From contig NZ_WNLA01000018.1 of the NCBI RefSeq assembly GCF_009720865.1, forward strand, positions 1 through 64,000: DNA of 64,000 nt. The letters run 5' to 3'. Under the pieces are notes generated by a model. That model saw only the letters and a program-made list of their open reading frames with translations. It made no database searches and had not been told where the DNA came from. Numbering within the stretch: position 1 is the first letter of the stretch; the number at the start of each line of letters is the position of its first letter. Origin of the DNA: Pseudoduganella ginsengisoli (GTDB lineage: Bacteria > Pseudomonadota > Gammaproteobacteria > Burkholderiales > Burkholderiaceae_D). This document shows, in pieces, positions 8,107 to 17,066 of this stretch. The position numbers and the translations under genes were made by a program.

Positions 8107-10947
8107 TCAGAACATGTGTTCAACGGTCAGTTTCAACGTGCGCGTGCGCAGCGGCAGTGCGCTGTTCGGATACAGTTTGACCGGATCCTTGCGGTCGAAC
8201 AGGTTGAACACGTTCGCGGAAATCGTCGTGCCAGGGCGGAACGTATAGCGCGTCCAGAAATCGACCGTCGTATCGGACGCAATCTTGCACTCGTCCTTGC
8301 TGACGCTACGGCCTGCGCAGCCATCAATGGTGTTGGCAGTATCGAGTTCACCCCACGCCAACTGGGTGCCGCTGGCAAAGTTTGCGCGCAGGCCGGTGAC
8401 CAGCACGGCATTTTCCCACGACAGCTTGGCGACAGCGCGCGTGCGTGGCACGCCGCGGTAGCCGACATAGTTTTGCGTGTACGTGTTGGCGAAGCTGTCC
8501 CACTGCTGGTATTCGAACTGGTGGTTAAGTTCCAGGCCCACGTTCACGGTACCCATGTCGCCCAGCGTCCAGCGGCCCTTGGCGTCGAGATCGATACCAG
8601 AGACACGGGACTTGCCATAGTTCTGGTACTGTGCCGCGATGGTGCGGATCGGGCCGATCGGGTACGCGACGTTTTTGCCCGACAGTTCGGCAGCGCGGCG
8701 GGCAATGTCGATATCTTGCGTGGTCAGCGGGTCGCGCTGCACCAGCCCGTTCGTCCGGTCTTCATTGGCCAGTGTCTGGTCGATATCCTTGACGGCAATT
8801 TCGTCACGGCGCTTGATGTTGTAATAGTCGATGGTAAAGCTCAGCGCACGGATCGGCTGCAATACCAGGCCCGCCGTGAAGCTGTTGGTGTGTTCCGGCT
8901 TCAGGTCCGGGTTCGGTGTGACGACCGACGGGAAGTTAACCTTGCAGCCCAGGTCATAGGCGGTCAGGGCCAGGTTCTTGTCTGCCGCGTTGCCGGTATT
9001 GAGGATATTGCGCAATTCCGTGGCGGCTGCGCAGCGCTTCGGATCCAGATAGCCATTGTTGAACCACGACGCGCCGCCATTGCCGGTTTCCGGCAGGCTA
9101 GGCGCGCGGAAGCCTTTGGAGACGGTGCCGCGCACCATCAGCATGTCATTGGCCGTGTAACGCAGGCCGAACTTTGGCACAATGGCGCCGGCCTGGTTAA
9201 TGACCTTGTCGCCACGGATGGCAAAGCTGCCTTCCAGCTGCTTGGTGAATGGGGCGGCCAGTTCGGCAAAAGCGGCGGCAACGTTGCGCGCGCCATCGAT
9301 CTTCACGCCGCTGAACTGTACGATGCGCGCTTCCAGCACGTTATCGCTGCTCATGTGTTCAAACGACTCGTGCCGCAGGTCGACGCCGGTCGCCAGCTGC
9401 AGCGGGCCGCCGGGCAGCGCGTACAGTTCACGGCTGGCTTTGAAGTCCATGAAGGCTTGACGGTATTGGCCATGCGAGCCCATTTCCGGGAACATTTTTT
9501 CCAGCAGCGCGCGGTCATTGGTCTGGCCGAATTTGTAGGCGCCGCTGACGATCGCGTCGGCGTACGCATAGCGGTCGCGGTACAGGTGCTGGCGCTGGCG
9601 GGCTTTCGAGCCCATGATGCCGACTGCGCTGTCCCATTCCCAGCCCATGCTCTCGCCCTGGATGCCAGCCAATGCACGGAACTGGTCCGACGAACCGACG
9701 TTCTTGAACATGTCGCGGTCGTCGGCGAAGCGGTAATTCAAGCCGATCGGGAAACTGTACGGATTGTTGGGGTGGCCCACCGGCAATTGCGGATCCGTGA
9801 AGTATTGCATCTTGCCGGTAATCGAGTCATACCATGACAGCGGTACGCCCGTGACGCTGCTGCGCGGCGGCGCCGTATGGTAGTCGTTGCGGGTTTTCGC
9901 CAGTTGCAGTTCGGCGTAGCCGGTCATGTCGTTGGGCAGCTTCATCTTTGCCGAGCCGAGGAAAGTGGCGCGCTCCGCAGGCGGGCGGGCCAGGCTGTCT
10001 TGCCAATAGTCATAGAAGCACAAGCCGCCTTTCAGGTTTTCCGGCGCGCAGCCGGGCGCTGCCACGTTGATCGACTTGCCTGCCAGCTTGGGGTCGCTAT
10101 AGTTGGCCGGATAGCGGCCGACGTAGTTGCCGGGAATCGAACCGGTGGACGTCGCATCGCGGTCCGGGTTCATGCGGATATACCAGTCGGGCAGCAGAGG
10201 GCGGACCTGGCGGTCAGTATATTTACCGCGTGAATACAGTTCGAGGTGGGCGAAGGCGTTATAGCCGTCCGTGTCGAAGTCGCCCGTACCGCCAATGATG
10301 GACGCCTTGTGTTCGCGGTTAAGGAACGAACGCTCCAGCGATTGCTGGGCCGATGCTTTCACGCCCACGCCGCGGAAATTCTTGCGCGTGATGATGTTGA
10401 TGACGCCAGCCACCGCGTCGGAACCATACACGGCGGAAGCGCCATCCTTCAGGATTTCGACCCGGTCGATGACGTCGCTTGGGATGGAATCAATGTTGAC
10501 GAAGTTCGCTTGCAGGGCGTCTGCAAAGCCATATGCCGACAGGCGCCGGCCATTGAGCAGCACCAGCGTGGCGCCGGTGCCGAGGTTGCGCATGGAAACG
10601 CCCGATGCGCCGCTGGCCCACGAATTGGTGCCGCCCAGGTCGCTGATTGCGCCACGGTCGTTGCCGGTCAGGTTGTTGAGGATTTGCGCAACAGTCTGTG
10701 CGCCGCTTTGCTCGATTTCCTGGCGCGATACCACCTGGACCGGCGACGCGGTTTCTGAATCCACGCGCTTGATGTTCGAGCCCGTCACGACGACTTTTTG
10801 GACGTGCTTGCTGTCGGTCTCCTGCGCCAGGGCGAGGCCGGGAAATGCTGCGGCCAGCGATGCGACGAGGACGGTATATTGCAATTTACTGCTGTGCTTC
10901 ACGTGTGTCTCCTTGTTCATCATGGACGATTTGATATCGTTCTGCAT
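8107..10947 (-). CDS. TonB-dependent outer-membrane receptor
   Basis: Outer-membrane gated channel energised by TonB. After a signal peptide (hydrophobic run ending GLALAQ) comes a TonB-box-like segment (QKVVVTGSNIKR), the plug domain (VQVVSRQEIEQSG, LVLLNGRRLS, VEILKDGASAVYGSDA, GVINIITRK) and a long beta-barrel ending in an aromatic residue (TVEHMF). About 940 residues is normal for this large receptor type seen with peptide or oligosaccharide substrates. It is followed after 5 bp by an S9 peptidase, hinting at a peptide ligand. The start is uncertain: in-frame ATGs at 10947, 10923 and 10920 and a GTG at 10980 all lack a good Shine-Dalgarno sequence. Confidence 0.93.
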   Translation of the reverse strand: MQNDIKSSMMNKETHVKHSSKLQYTVLVASLAAAFPGLALAQETDSKHVQKVVVTGSNIKRVDSETASPVQVVSRQEIEQSGAQTVAQILNNLTGNDRGAISDLGGTNSWASGASGVSMRNLGTGATLVLLNGRRLSAYGFADALQANFVNIDSIPSDVIDRVEILKDGASAVYGSDAVAGVINIITRKNFRGVGVKASAQQSLERSFLNREHKASIIGGTGDFDTDGYNAFAHLELYSRGKYTDRQVRPLLPDWYIRMNPDRDATSTGSIPGNYVGRYPANYSDPKLAGKSINVAAPGCAPENLKGGLCFYDYWQDSLARPPAERATFLGSAKMKLPNDMTGYAELQLAKTRNDYHTAPPRSSVTGVPLSWYDSITGKMQYFTDPQLPVGHPNNPYSFPIGLNYRFADDRDMFKNVGSSDQFRALAGIQGESMGWEWDSAVGIMGSKARQRQHLYRDRYAYADAIVSGAYKFGQTNDRALLEKMFPEMGSHGQYRQAFMDFKASRELYALPGGPLQLATGVDLRHESFEHMSSDNVLEARIVQFSGVKIDGARNVAAAFAELAAPFTKQLEGSFAIRGDKVINQAGAIVPKFGLRYTANDMLMVRGTVSKGFRAPSLPETGNGGASWFNNGYLDPKRCAAATELRNILNTGNAADKNLALTAYDLGCKVNFPSVVTPNPDLKPEHTNSFTAGLVLQPIRALSFTIDYYNIKRRDEIAVKDIDQTLANEDRTNGLVQRDPLTTQDIDIARRAAELSGKNVAYPIGPIRTIAAQYQNYGKSRVSGIDLDAKGRWTLGDMGTVNVGLELNHQFEYQQWDSFANTYTQNYVGYRGVPRTRAVAKLSWENAVLVTGLRANFASGTQLAWGELDTANTIDGCAGRSVSKDECKIASDTTVDFWTRYTFRPGTTISANVFNLFDRKDPVKLYPNSALPLRTRTLKLTVEHMF

Positions 10948-11058
10948 GTTGTTGGAAGGATACTTTTGCGTGAGGGGCACTGTCTTGTGGGTTTTCCCAG
11001 GCTAGCACGATGAAATCAGCACAGTGTGTTTTTGCGCTTTAGATTGACCCCTCGGAAA

Positions 11059-11096
11059 TTTCGCAACGAGAATAGCGGTTTTCTACAATTGCGAAA
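11059..11096. promoter_or_regulatory. Inverted repeat pair upstream of the crotonase gene
   Basis: TTTCGCAA at 11059-11066 and its exact inverse TTGCGAAA at 11089-11096 flank 22 nt, ending just before the AAGG ribosome site of the gene at 11106. It could be an operator or a leader hairpin controlling translation. The divergent TonB receptor gene starts about 110 bp away. Confidence 0.4.
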
Positions 11097-11105
11097 AAGG
11101 CGCCC

Positions 11106-11933
11106 ATGTCCACTGAATTGCCTGTCTTTGAAACTGTCACCGTCACTGTCGCGGATCACGTCGCCACCGTACGGTTGAACCGGCCGGAAAAAATGAATGC
11201 CATGAACCTGGCCATGTGGCATGACATCCGCCGCGCATTCGATTACATCGATGCGTTGCCGGAAGCGCGTGTGGCGGTGCTGGAAGGGGAAGGGCGGGCA
11301 TTCACGTCCGGCATCGATTTGCAAATGATGATGGGCTTGAGCAGCCAGATCCAAAGCGACTGCGATGGCCGCATGCGGGAATCGCTGCGGCGCGTGATCC
11401 TCGATTTGCAAGACACGCTGACCAGCCTGGAACGCTGCCGCAAGCCTGTGCTGGCTGCCGTACATGGCGCGTGCGTCGGTGGCGGAATCGACTTGATCAC
11501 CTGTGCCGACATGCGCTACTGCTCAGCCGACGCATGGTTCAGCATCAAGGAAATCGATATCGGCATGACGGCGGACGTCGGTACGCTGCAGCGCTTGCCG
11601 AAACTCATCGGCGAAGGCATGGTGCGCGAACTGGCGTACACGGGCCGCAAATTTGATGCGGCGGAAGCGAAGGATGTCCGGCTGGTCAACCGCGTGTTCG
11701 AGTCGCCTGAGGCGCTGCGCGACGGCGTGCGCGCAATTGCCGCGGAGATTGCCGCCAAGGCGCCGCTGGCGGTGCGCGGCGTGAAAGAAATGATTACGTA
11801 TGCGCGCGACCATACGGTGGCCGATGGCTTGAACTACAACGCGACGTGGAATGCCGCGATGCTGATGTCGGCCGACTTGCAGGAAGCCATGATGGCGGGC
11901 ATGGCCAAGCGCACGCCGCAATTCCGCGACTGA
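11106..11933 (+). CDS. Enoyl-CoA hydratase/isomerase, dienoyl-CoA isomerase (ECH1)-like
   Basis: Crotonase-fold enzyme, cytoplasmic, most like delta(3,5)-delta(2,4)-dienoyl-CoA isomerase used in oxidation of unsaturated fatty acids. Supporting motifs are the oxyanion-hole segments AFTSGIDL and HGACVGGGIDL and, characteristically, EIDIGMTADVGTLQRLPK followed by ELAYTGRKF, which closely match the ECH1 subgroup (acidic residues at the isomerase positions) rather than plain hydratases. Length 275 aa is normal. ATG preceded by AAGG. It is convergent with the FtsZ-like gene (18 bp between stops) and has no beta-oxidation partner beside it. Confidence 0.88.
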   Translation: MSTELPVFETVTVTVADHVATVRLNRPEKMNAMNLAMWHDIRRAFDYIDALPEARVAVLEGEGRAFTSGIDLQMMMGLSSQIQSDCDGRMRESLRRVILDLQDTLTSLERCRKPVLAAVHGACVGGGIDLITCADMRYCSADAWFSIKEIDIGMTADVGTLQRLPKLIGEGMVRELAYTGRKFDAAEAKDVRLVNRVFESPEALRDGVRAIAAEIAAKAPLAVRGVKEMITYARDHTVADGLNYNATWNAAMLMSADLQEAMMAGMAKRTPQFRD

Positions 11934-11951
11934 GGCCGCGTGCAACACTGT

Positions 11952-13001
11952 TCAGCCCGCAGCCTCGAAGCGGGTCTGGCGCACCTGGCCCAGCACGCCG
12001 CTGGGGCCTGAGCGCGATATCGCCGGGCGCCGCGTGCCGGCCGCGAAGTCGCTGGGCCGGTTCAAGCCGGTAGCGACAACGGTGACACGCATGGCGTCGC
12101 CCAGCGTATCGTCGAACACTGCGCCGAATTTGATGATGGCGTCTTCGCTGGTCTGCGCACAAATCACCGTCATCACTTGCTTGGTTTCACGCAATTTCAG
12201 CGTTGCTTCGGACGCGGTAATGTTGACCAGCAAACCGCGCGCGGAGTGCAGGTTGGTGCCATCGAGCAGCGGGCAAGAGATGGCTTCCTCGGCAGCTTTG
12301 ACGGCGCGGTCGTCGCCTGCGTGCTGCGCCGAACCCATCATGGCCATGCCGGTCTGGCGCATGACGGTACGGACGTCTTCGAAATCCACGTTGATCATGC
12401 CGGGCACGGTGATGATTTCCGCGATGCCGGAGACCGCCTTGCTCAGCACGTCGTCGGCCGCGGCAAACGCCTGCTTTTGCGTGACATCGGCGCCCAGCAC
12501 TTCTTCCAGGCGGCTATTGAGGATGATGACGAGCGAATCGACACTCTTGGCCAGCATGGCAATGCCTTCTTCGGCAACCCGCATGCGGCGCGGGCCTTCA
12601 AATTCAAACGGTTTCGATACCACGCCGACCGTCAGGATGCCCATTTCACGTGCGACTTCCGCTATCACGGGCGCAGCGCCGGTACCGGTGCCGCCCCCCA
12701 TGCCGGCGGTAAGGAACACCATGTTGGCGCCCTTAAGCGCGTCGGCAATGGCGGTGCGTTCACGCATGGCGCTTTCCCGTCCGACGATGGGGTCGCTGCC
12801 CGCGCCCATGCCGCTTTCGCCAAGCTGGATCTTTTTTTCCACGTGGACCAGCGACAGCGCCTGCGCATCCGTATTGGCGCAGATAAATTCGAAGCCAGAC
12901 AAGCCGGCAGACGCCATATGGTTGATCGCGTTGCCGCCCGCGCCGCCGATGCCGATGACTTTGATTACCGTTTCCGGCTGGGAATGTTTGTGGTCGTGCA
13001 A
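11952..13001 (-). CDS. FtsZ paralogue (tubulin-like GTPase) outside the division cluster
   Basis: GTP-binding tubulin-family protein. It has the N-terminal VIGIGGAGGNAINHM loop, the tubulin signature GGGTGTGAAP (about residue 100), the NTDAQAL segment and the C-terminal domain (LLVNITASEA, FGAVFDDTLGDAMRVTVVATGL). It differs from canonical FtsZ: no dcw genes (ftsA, ftsQ, lpxC) are adjacent, the chain is about 349 aa, and the tail ends VRQTRFEAAG instead of the DIPAFLRK-type peptide that binds FtsA/ZipA. The start is taken as TTG at 13001 because AAGGAG lies 6 nt upstream; the frame is open to a TTG at 13016 but that overlaps the ribosome site. Likely a second FtsZ that co-polymerises with or modulates the main one, or acts elsewhere. 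Confidence 0.9.
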   Translation of the reverse strand: MHDHKHSQPETVIKVIGIGGAGGNAINHMASAGLSGFEFICANTDAQALSLVHVEKKIQLGESGMGAGSDPIVGRESAMRERTAIADALKGANMVFLTAGMGGGTGTGAAPVIAEVAREMGILTVGVVSKPFEFEGPRRMRVAEEGIAMLAKSVDSLVIILNSRLEEVLGADVTQKQAFAAADDVLSKAVSGIAEIITVPGMINVDFEDVRTVMRQTGMAMMGSAQHAGDDRAVKAAEEAISCPLLDGTNLHSARGLLVNITASEATLKLRETKQVMTVICAQTSEDAIIKFGAVFDDTLGDAMRVTVVATGLNRPSDFAAGTRRPAISRSGPSGVLGQVRQTRFEAAG

Positions 13002-13027
13002 GGTAGACTCCTTCAATCGAATTGCGC

Positions 13028-13047
13028 TCGGCCGCCATGGCGGCCGA
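13028..13047. promoter_or_regulatory. 20-bp perfect palindrome in the ftsZ-like leader
   Basis: TCGGCCGCCA followed immediately by its reverse complement, 15 bp upstream of the AAGGAG ribosome site of the FtsZ-like gene. It lies in the divergent region shared with the deacetylase-caspase gene, so it could be an operator acting on one or both genes or a leader hairpin. Confidence 0.5.
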
Positions 13048-13202
13048 TGCTTAGTCCGTTAGCCTACTTGCTGACGCGCGCACGATACAGCGTTTATGCG
13101 ATTCAATCGCAAGCATTTGTAATAAAGCGTGCAATCTGGCGACAACTCGTGGCACACCGCAGTCTCGGCTAGAATTGCATAATTACAATTAATTAATAAA
13201 AA

Positions 13203-15851
13203 ATGAAGATTTCCAAATCTGCGGTAATCGCGGCGGGCCTGGCTGCAGCGCTTGCCGGTGCGGTGTACATGAAGACCAGCCCGCCGCCTGCTGGCACGCA
13301 AGCAGCAGCGGCCAGCGCCGATCCCCAAGCGCCCTTGCAGGCAGAGCTGCAAAATATCCTGGCGAACTACCGCAAAATCATTGTCTTGCTGGCGGACGAG
13401 CAGGCCATGGCGGAGCCAGACCGCAAGGCCGCCGGCCAGGTTGGCCAAGTGTTGTTCCATGAGAACGTCGAGCGGCTGGGTAAAGTGCGCCAGCTGCTGG
13501 CCGCATTGCAGCAGGGGCCAGCGGCCCAGCGCGACACGGCTTATGACTTGTTGCTGGCTTACATTGAATCGGCCACCGATTTGTTTGACGCCGACCGCCT
13601 CGCCTTCCGCGAAGTGTTGGTGGAGATGCAGTTGCAGGCAGCCGCCAACCAAACGCTGCCAGGTATCAAGCTGCACAAGCGCGTCAGCGAAGACCTGGCC
13701 GCGCTGGAAGACATCGAGCGCCAGTATGACAAGGAGCTGAGCGGCATCTTTGCCCGCTTCGACCAGCGCGCCATCGTGCCGAAGCGCGAGCGGTGGGAAG
13801 ACTACGTTGCCCACTTGAAAAAGCTGTTCACGCGTGACCAGATTATGAAGGATTACGGCGTCATCGTGCCTTACCCCGTGAAGCCGGGCGCCGCCGATTC
13901 CGCGGAAATCTTCGGCAAGTCGCTGCCGCCGAAAACCGTCGTGCTGACCTTTGACGACGGGCCGCATGCCACTTACACCGATGAAGTGGCGGCCATCCTC
14001 AAGCAATATGGCGTGCCGGGCGTGTTCTTCCAGGTCGGCAAGAACCTGGGCGAAGTCAACGCGCAAGGCAAGGAAGCGCTGGGCAAGCAAGCCGCTGCCA
14101 GCCGCCGCCTGCTCGATGGCGGCAATGTATTGGCCAACCATAGCTATAGCCACGCATTGCTGTCGAAAGAGCAGGGCGACCAGCTGTATGGAGAAATTGC
14201 GCAGGCCGACAAGTTGCTGAAGGCGGTCGACGCGCGCCGTTCTGCGCTGTTCCGTTTCCCTTATGGTGCGCACAATGCCGAGGGACTGGAAGTACTGAAC
14301 AAGCTGGGGCTGCGTTCAGTGATGTGGAATATTGATTCACTGGACTGGGCCGATCCGGTGCCGAGTTCGATTGCGAACCGTGTACTGGGTTCGCTGGAGA
14401 AAGAACAGCGCGGCATCATCCTGTTCCACGATATCCACGAGCGTACCGTCAAGACCTTGCCGCTGGTGCTGGACAAGCTGATTGCAGACGGCTACAGCTT
14501 TGCCACATGGGATGGCAATGACTTTACAGTGGCCAAGGCTGGCAGGCCGGAGCCGGACAAGGTCGCCATCAGTACCGGCTACGCCAACAGCTATGCGGTG
14601 GTCATCGGCATTAACGACTACCAGAAATGGCCGAAGCTGCAATATGCGGTGCCCGATGCGAAGGCCATCCGGGATACGCTGGTGAGCCGTTTCGGTTTCG
14701 ATAGCACGCGCGTATTTACGCTGACCAATGGCGAAGCGACCCGCAATAATATCCTGGCCGTATTCCACGACAAGCTGGGAGAAGCCCGGCTGAAGAAGGA
14801 TGACCGCATCTTTGTATTCTTTGCCGGCCATGGCGCGACACGCCAGCTCAGTTCCGGCCGCAGCCTGGGCTACATCATTCCAGTCGATTCCGATCCGCAG
14901 CAAGTCAGCGTGGATGCGATCCCGATGACGGACTTGCAAAACATTGCGGAAAGCTTGAGTTCCAAGCATGTGCTGTTCGTGATGGATGCGTGCTATAGCG
15001 GCCTCGGCCTTACCCGGGGCGGCGGCACGTCAGCTTTCTTGCGCGACAATGCGCGCCGCATTGGCCGCCAAATGCTGACTGCGGGCGGCGCCGATCAAAT
15101 GGTGGCCGACGGTGGGCCCAACGGCCATTCCGTATTCACGTGGACGTTGCTGCAGGCGCTAGGCGGCAAGGCCGACCTGAATGGCGACGGCATGATTACC
15201 GCGACCGAACTGGCGGCGTATGTGGCGCCGGCCGTGGCCAGCGTGTCGCAGCAGACGCCGGCCTTTGGTAGTTTGCCGGGTTCCGAAGGGGGAGAATTTG
15301 TATTCCAGTTGCCTGTCGAGACGGAATTCCTCAGCGGGGGGAGTCCCCAGCTGTCGCCGGAAGCCATTGCGCTCAACAGCAAGCTCGATAGCGGCCGCCA
15401 GCAGCAGGCTGACGGCAATAGCGTGGCCGTGAAAAACCTGCAAGGCGAAGTGCAAAAGCTGGCCGCCCCCAAGCCGGTGGATGCATCGAACCGGCAACTG
15501 GCGCAGCGCGCCAACGACCGTGGCTTGCAGCTGTATAAGGAAAAACAATATGCCCAGGCCGAGGCGGCCTTTACCGAGGCATTGAAATACCGTCCCGACT
15601 TCGGGCTGGCCGCCAATAACCTGGGCTTTGTGTATTTCAAGCAAGATAAATTTGCGGAAGCGGCGCGCTGGTTTGAAAACACGATTCAGATCGATGCGTC
15701 GCGCGCCATTGCTTATCTGAACCTGGGCGATGCGCGCCAGCGGCAGGGCGACCAGGACAAGGCGAGAAAGGCATACACCAGCTTCCTCGAACTGGCGCCG
15801 AACCACCCCAGCGCGCCGTATGTGCGGGAACAGTTGAAAAAACTAGGGTAA
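13203..15851 (+). CDS. Exported fusion: polysaccharide deacetylase (CE4/NodB) + caspase-like protease (C14) + TPR
   Basis: An 882-aa multi-enzyme protein with an N-terminal signal/anchor (residues 5-22 hydrophobic), so probably periplasmic. Residues about 40-230 are helical. At about 235-440 there is a full NodB deacetylase: TFDDGPH (base Asp251, metal Asp252), HSYSH (metal His313, His317), RFPYG, and LFHDIHE. At about 464-705 there is a caspase-fold domain: YAVVIGINDY, His543 in AGHG and Cys597 in DACYSG, the catalytic dyad. Between 658 and 670 is an EF-hand-like loop (DLNGDGMITATEL), which may bind calcium. Residues about 765-880 form TPR repeats (ANDRGLQLYKEKQYAQAEAAF and onwards). Proposed role: peptidoglycan or polysaccharide deacetylation coupled to a regulated protease. 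The leader is AT-rich with no obvious Shine-Dalgarno sequence. No partner genes are adjacent. Confidence 0.92.
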   Translation: MKISKSAVIAAGLAAALAGAVYMKTSPPPAGTQAAAASADPQAPLQAELQNILANYRKIIVLLADEQAMAEPDRKAAGQVGQVLFHENVERLGKVRQLLAALQQGPAAQRDTAYDLLLAYIESATDLFDADRLAFREVLVEMQLQAAANQTLPGIKLHKRVSEDLAALEDIERQYDKELSGIFARFDQRAIVPKRERWEDYVAHLKKLFTRDQIMKDYGVIVPYPVKPGAADSAEIFGKSLPPKTVVLTFDDGPHATYTDEVAAILKQYGVPGVFFQVGKNLGEVNAQGKEALGKQAAASRRLLDGGNVLANHSYSHALLSKEQGDQLYGEIAQADKLLKAVDARRSALFRFPYGAHNAEGLEVLNKLGLRSVMWNIDSLDWADPVPSSIANRVLGSLEKEQRGIILFHDIHERTVKTLPLVLDKLIADGYSFATWDGNDFTVAKAGRPEPDKVAISTGYANSYAVVIGINDYQKWPKLQYAVPDAKAIRDTLVSRFGFDSTRVFTLTNGEATRNNILAVFHDKLGEARLKKDDRIFVFFAGHGATRQLSSGRSLGYIIPVDSDPQQVSVDAIPMTDLQNIAESLSSKHVLFVMDACYSGLGLTRGGGTSAFLRDNARRIGRQMLTAGGADQMVADGGPNGHSVFTWTLLQALGGKADLNGDGMITATELAAYVAPAVASVSQQTPAFGSLPGSEGGEFVFQLPVETEFLSGGSPQLSPEAIALNSKLDSGRQQQADGNSVAVKNLQGEVQKLAAPKPVDASNRQLAQRANDRGLQLYKEKQYAQAEAAFTEALKYRPDFGLAANNLGFVYFKQDKFAEAARWFENTIQIDASRAIAYLNLGDARQRQGDQDKARKAYTSFLELAPNHPSAPYVREQLKKLG

Positions 15852-15866
15852 CCGTGCCGGGCGCGC

Positions 15867-16937
15867 TCAGCGGAAGCCGGGGTATTCGAATTCCATGGCG
15901 ATCCGCTTGGCGGTACGGGGACCATAGTTGTCTGCAATGCGGGCCAGCACTTTGTCCAGCACCTTGCCCGCCGCCACATTGTCCGGCGCTTCCAGCATGT
16001 CGTCCGGGGCGCCGGCTGTACCGGCAATGTGGTCCGGTTCGATCGCCAGGCCGAAGCGGCTGGTGACCGGGGCCGTGTTGGCGGCAACAAACAAGACTTT
16101 ATTGCGTCGGCTGCGCGCGTAGGCGTCACTGGTATAGGCGAGGGCGATTTCATCGACGCCGTTGGCCACGGGTAAGCCGACCGGCTTTGCACGGTGGAAC
16201 CAGCTGTCGGTAAAGTGCGTCAGCCAGATGTTCAGGTTGCGGCCGAATTTCGGCGCATACACGCCGCTGTCGTGCTGCGTACTCCAGTCCTGCACGCCAA
16301 CGTCGCTGGCGACAGCTGCCGCGCGGTCATGGCCGGCAATGGCTTCCACCAGCGCCAGCGACGTTGGCATGGCGGCGCTGATGCCTGCGCTGGACACAAC
16401 CTTGCCATCGGCCACATAGCGGACATTCGACAGCCACGTGGTGGCGGGGTATTTTTCTACGCGTAACTCATGCGTGGCCCAATGCGCCGTGCCGCGATGG
16501 CCCTTCAGCAAGCCGCTGTTGGCCACCACCAGCGCGCCATCGCAAATACTGACAACCGTCGCCCCTTTGGCGCCCTGGGCGGCCAGCCACGACAGCATGG
16601 GCGGCGCGTCGTCATGGGCCATGGCCGGGACGATGACGTAGTCCGCACCTTGCGGGTAGAGCCGGTCGAACGTTGCAAGGTCCAGGTCAGGTTTGATGCG
16701 CAAGCCGGTATTCATCTTGATCCATCCCGGTTCGGTGGCCACCGCCAGGATGTCGGCTGCGCCGGCGCGTTTCAATACACCGTAAGGCAGCATGAAATCA
16801 GTGATTTCCGTCGACGTGCTGTTGCCAATGACTGCGATAACGGGCCGCGCGCGGTCGAAGCGCGGCTGGTATGGGGGGATTTCACCGGCGTGGGCAAAGG
16901 TGGCGATGAACAGGAGCAGCAATAAAAACTGGCGCAT
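15867..16937 (-). CDS. Secreted DJ-1/PfpI (GATase1-like) family protein
   Basis: A 356-aa protein with a signal peptide (MRQFLLLLLFIATFAHA). Residues about 30-220 form the DJ-1/PfpI fold: VIAVIGNSTSTEITDFMLPYG at the start, then the nucleophile-elbow Cys in SICDGALVVANSGLL with a following HWATHE His segment, as in the FtrA/AraC-type amidase-like domains. The remaining third (LNIWLTHFTDSWFHRAKP and on) is not recognised. An exported DJ-1 protein of this length is unusual; most are about 190-230 aa and cytosolic. Function unknown: a glyoxalase, chaperone or amidase activity are possibilities. Convergent with the deacetylase-caspase gene with 15 bp between stops. Confidence 0.82.
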   Translation of the reverse strand: MRQFLLLLLFIATFAHAGEIPPYQPRFDRARPVIAVIGNSTSTEITDFMLPYGVLKRAGAADILAVATEPGWIKMNTGLRIKPDLDLATFDRLYPQGADYVIVPAMAHDDAPPMLSWLAAQGAKGATVVSICDGALVVANSGLLKGHRGTAHWATHELRVEKYPATTWLSNVRYVADGKVVSSAGISAAMPTSLALVEAIAGHDRAAAVASDVGVQDWSTQHDSGVYAPKFGRNLNIWLTHFTDSWFHRAKPVGLPVANGVDEIALAYTSDAYARSRRNKVLFVAANTAPVTSRFGLAIEPDHIAGTAGAPDDMLEAPDNVAAGKVLDKVLARIADNYGPRTAKRIAMEFEYPGFR

Positions 16938-17066
16938 GGCAGGTCGGCAAGTGAAGGTATGCGCAGATTATCTGCCGTGCGCTGGTGTCAGGAATGCCAG
17001 TAAACCGTCAAATCCTGCCATTTTTGGCGAATCCAGGCTCCGTGATTTAAACCGGTTCGAGGTTTG

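Noticed and set aside
8014-9837. 607-codon plus-strand frame opposite the TonB receptor
   Set aside because: Shadow of the receptor gene; no ribosome site or domain.
13059-14273. Long open frame on the minus strand opposite the deacetylase-caspase gene
   Set aside because: It mirrors codon bias of the real plus-strand gene, has no family resemblance and is rich in low-complexity Arg/Gln/His typical of antisense frames.
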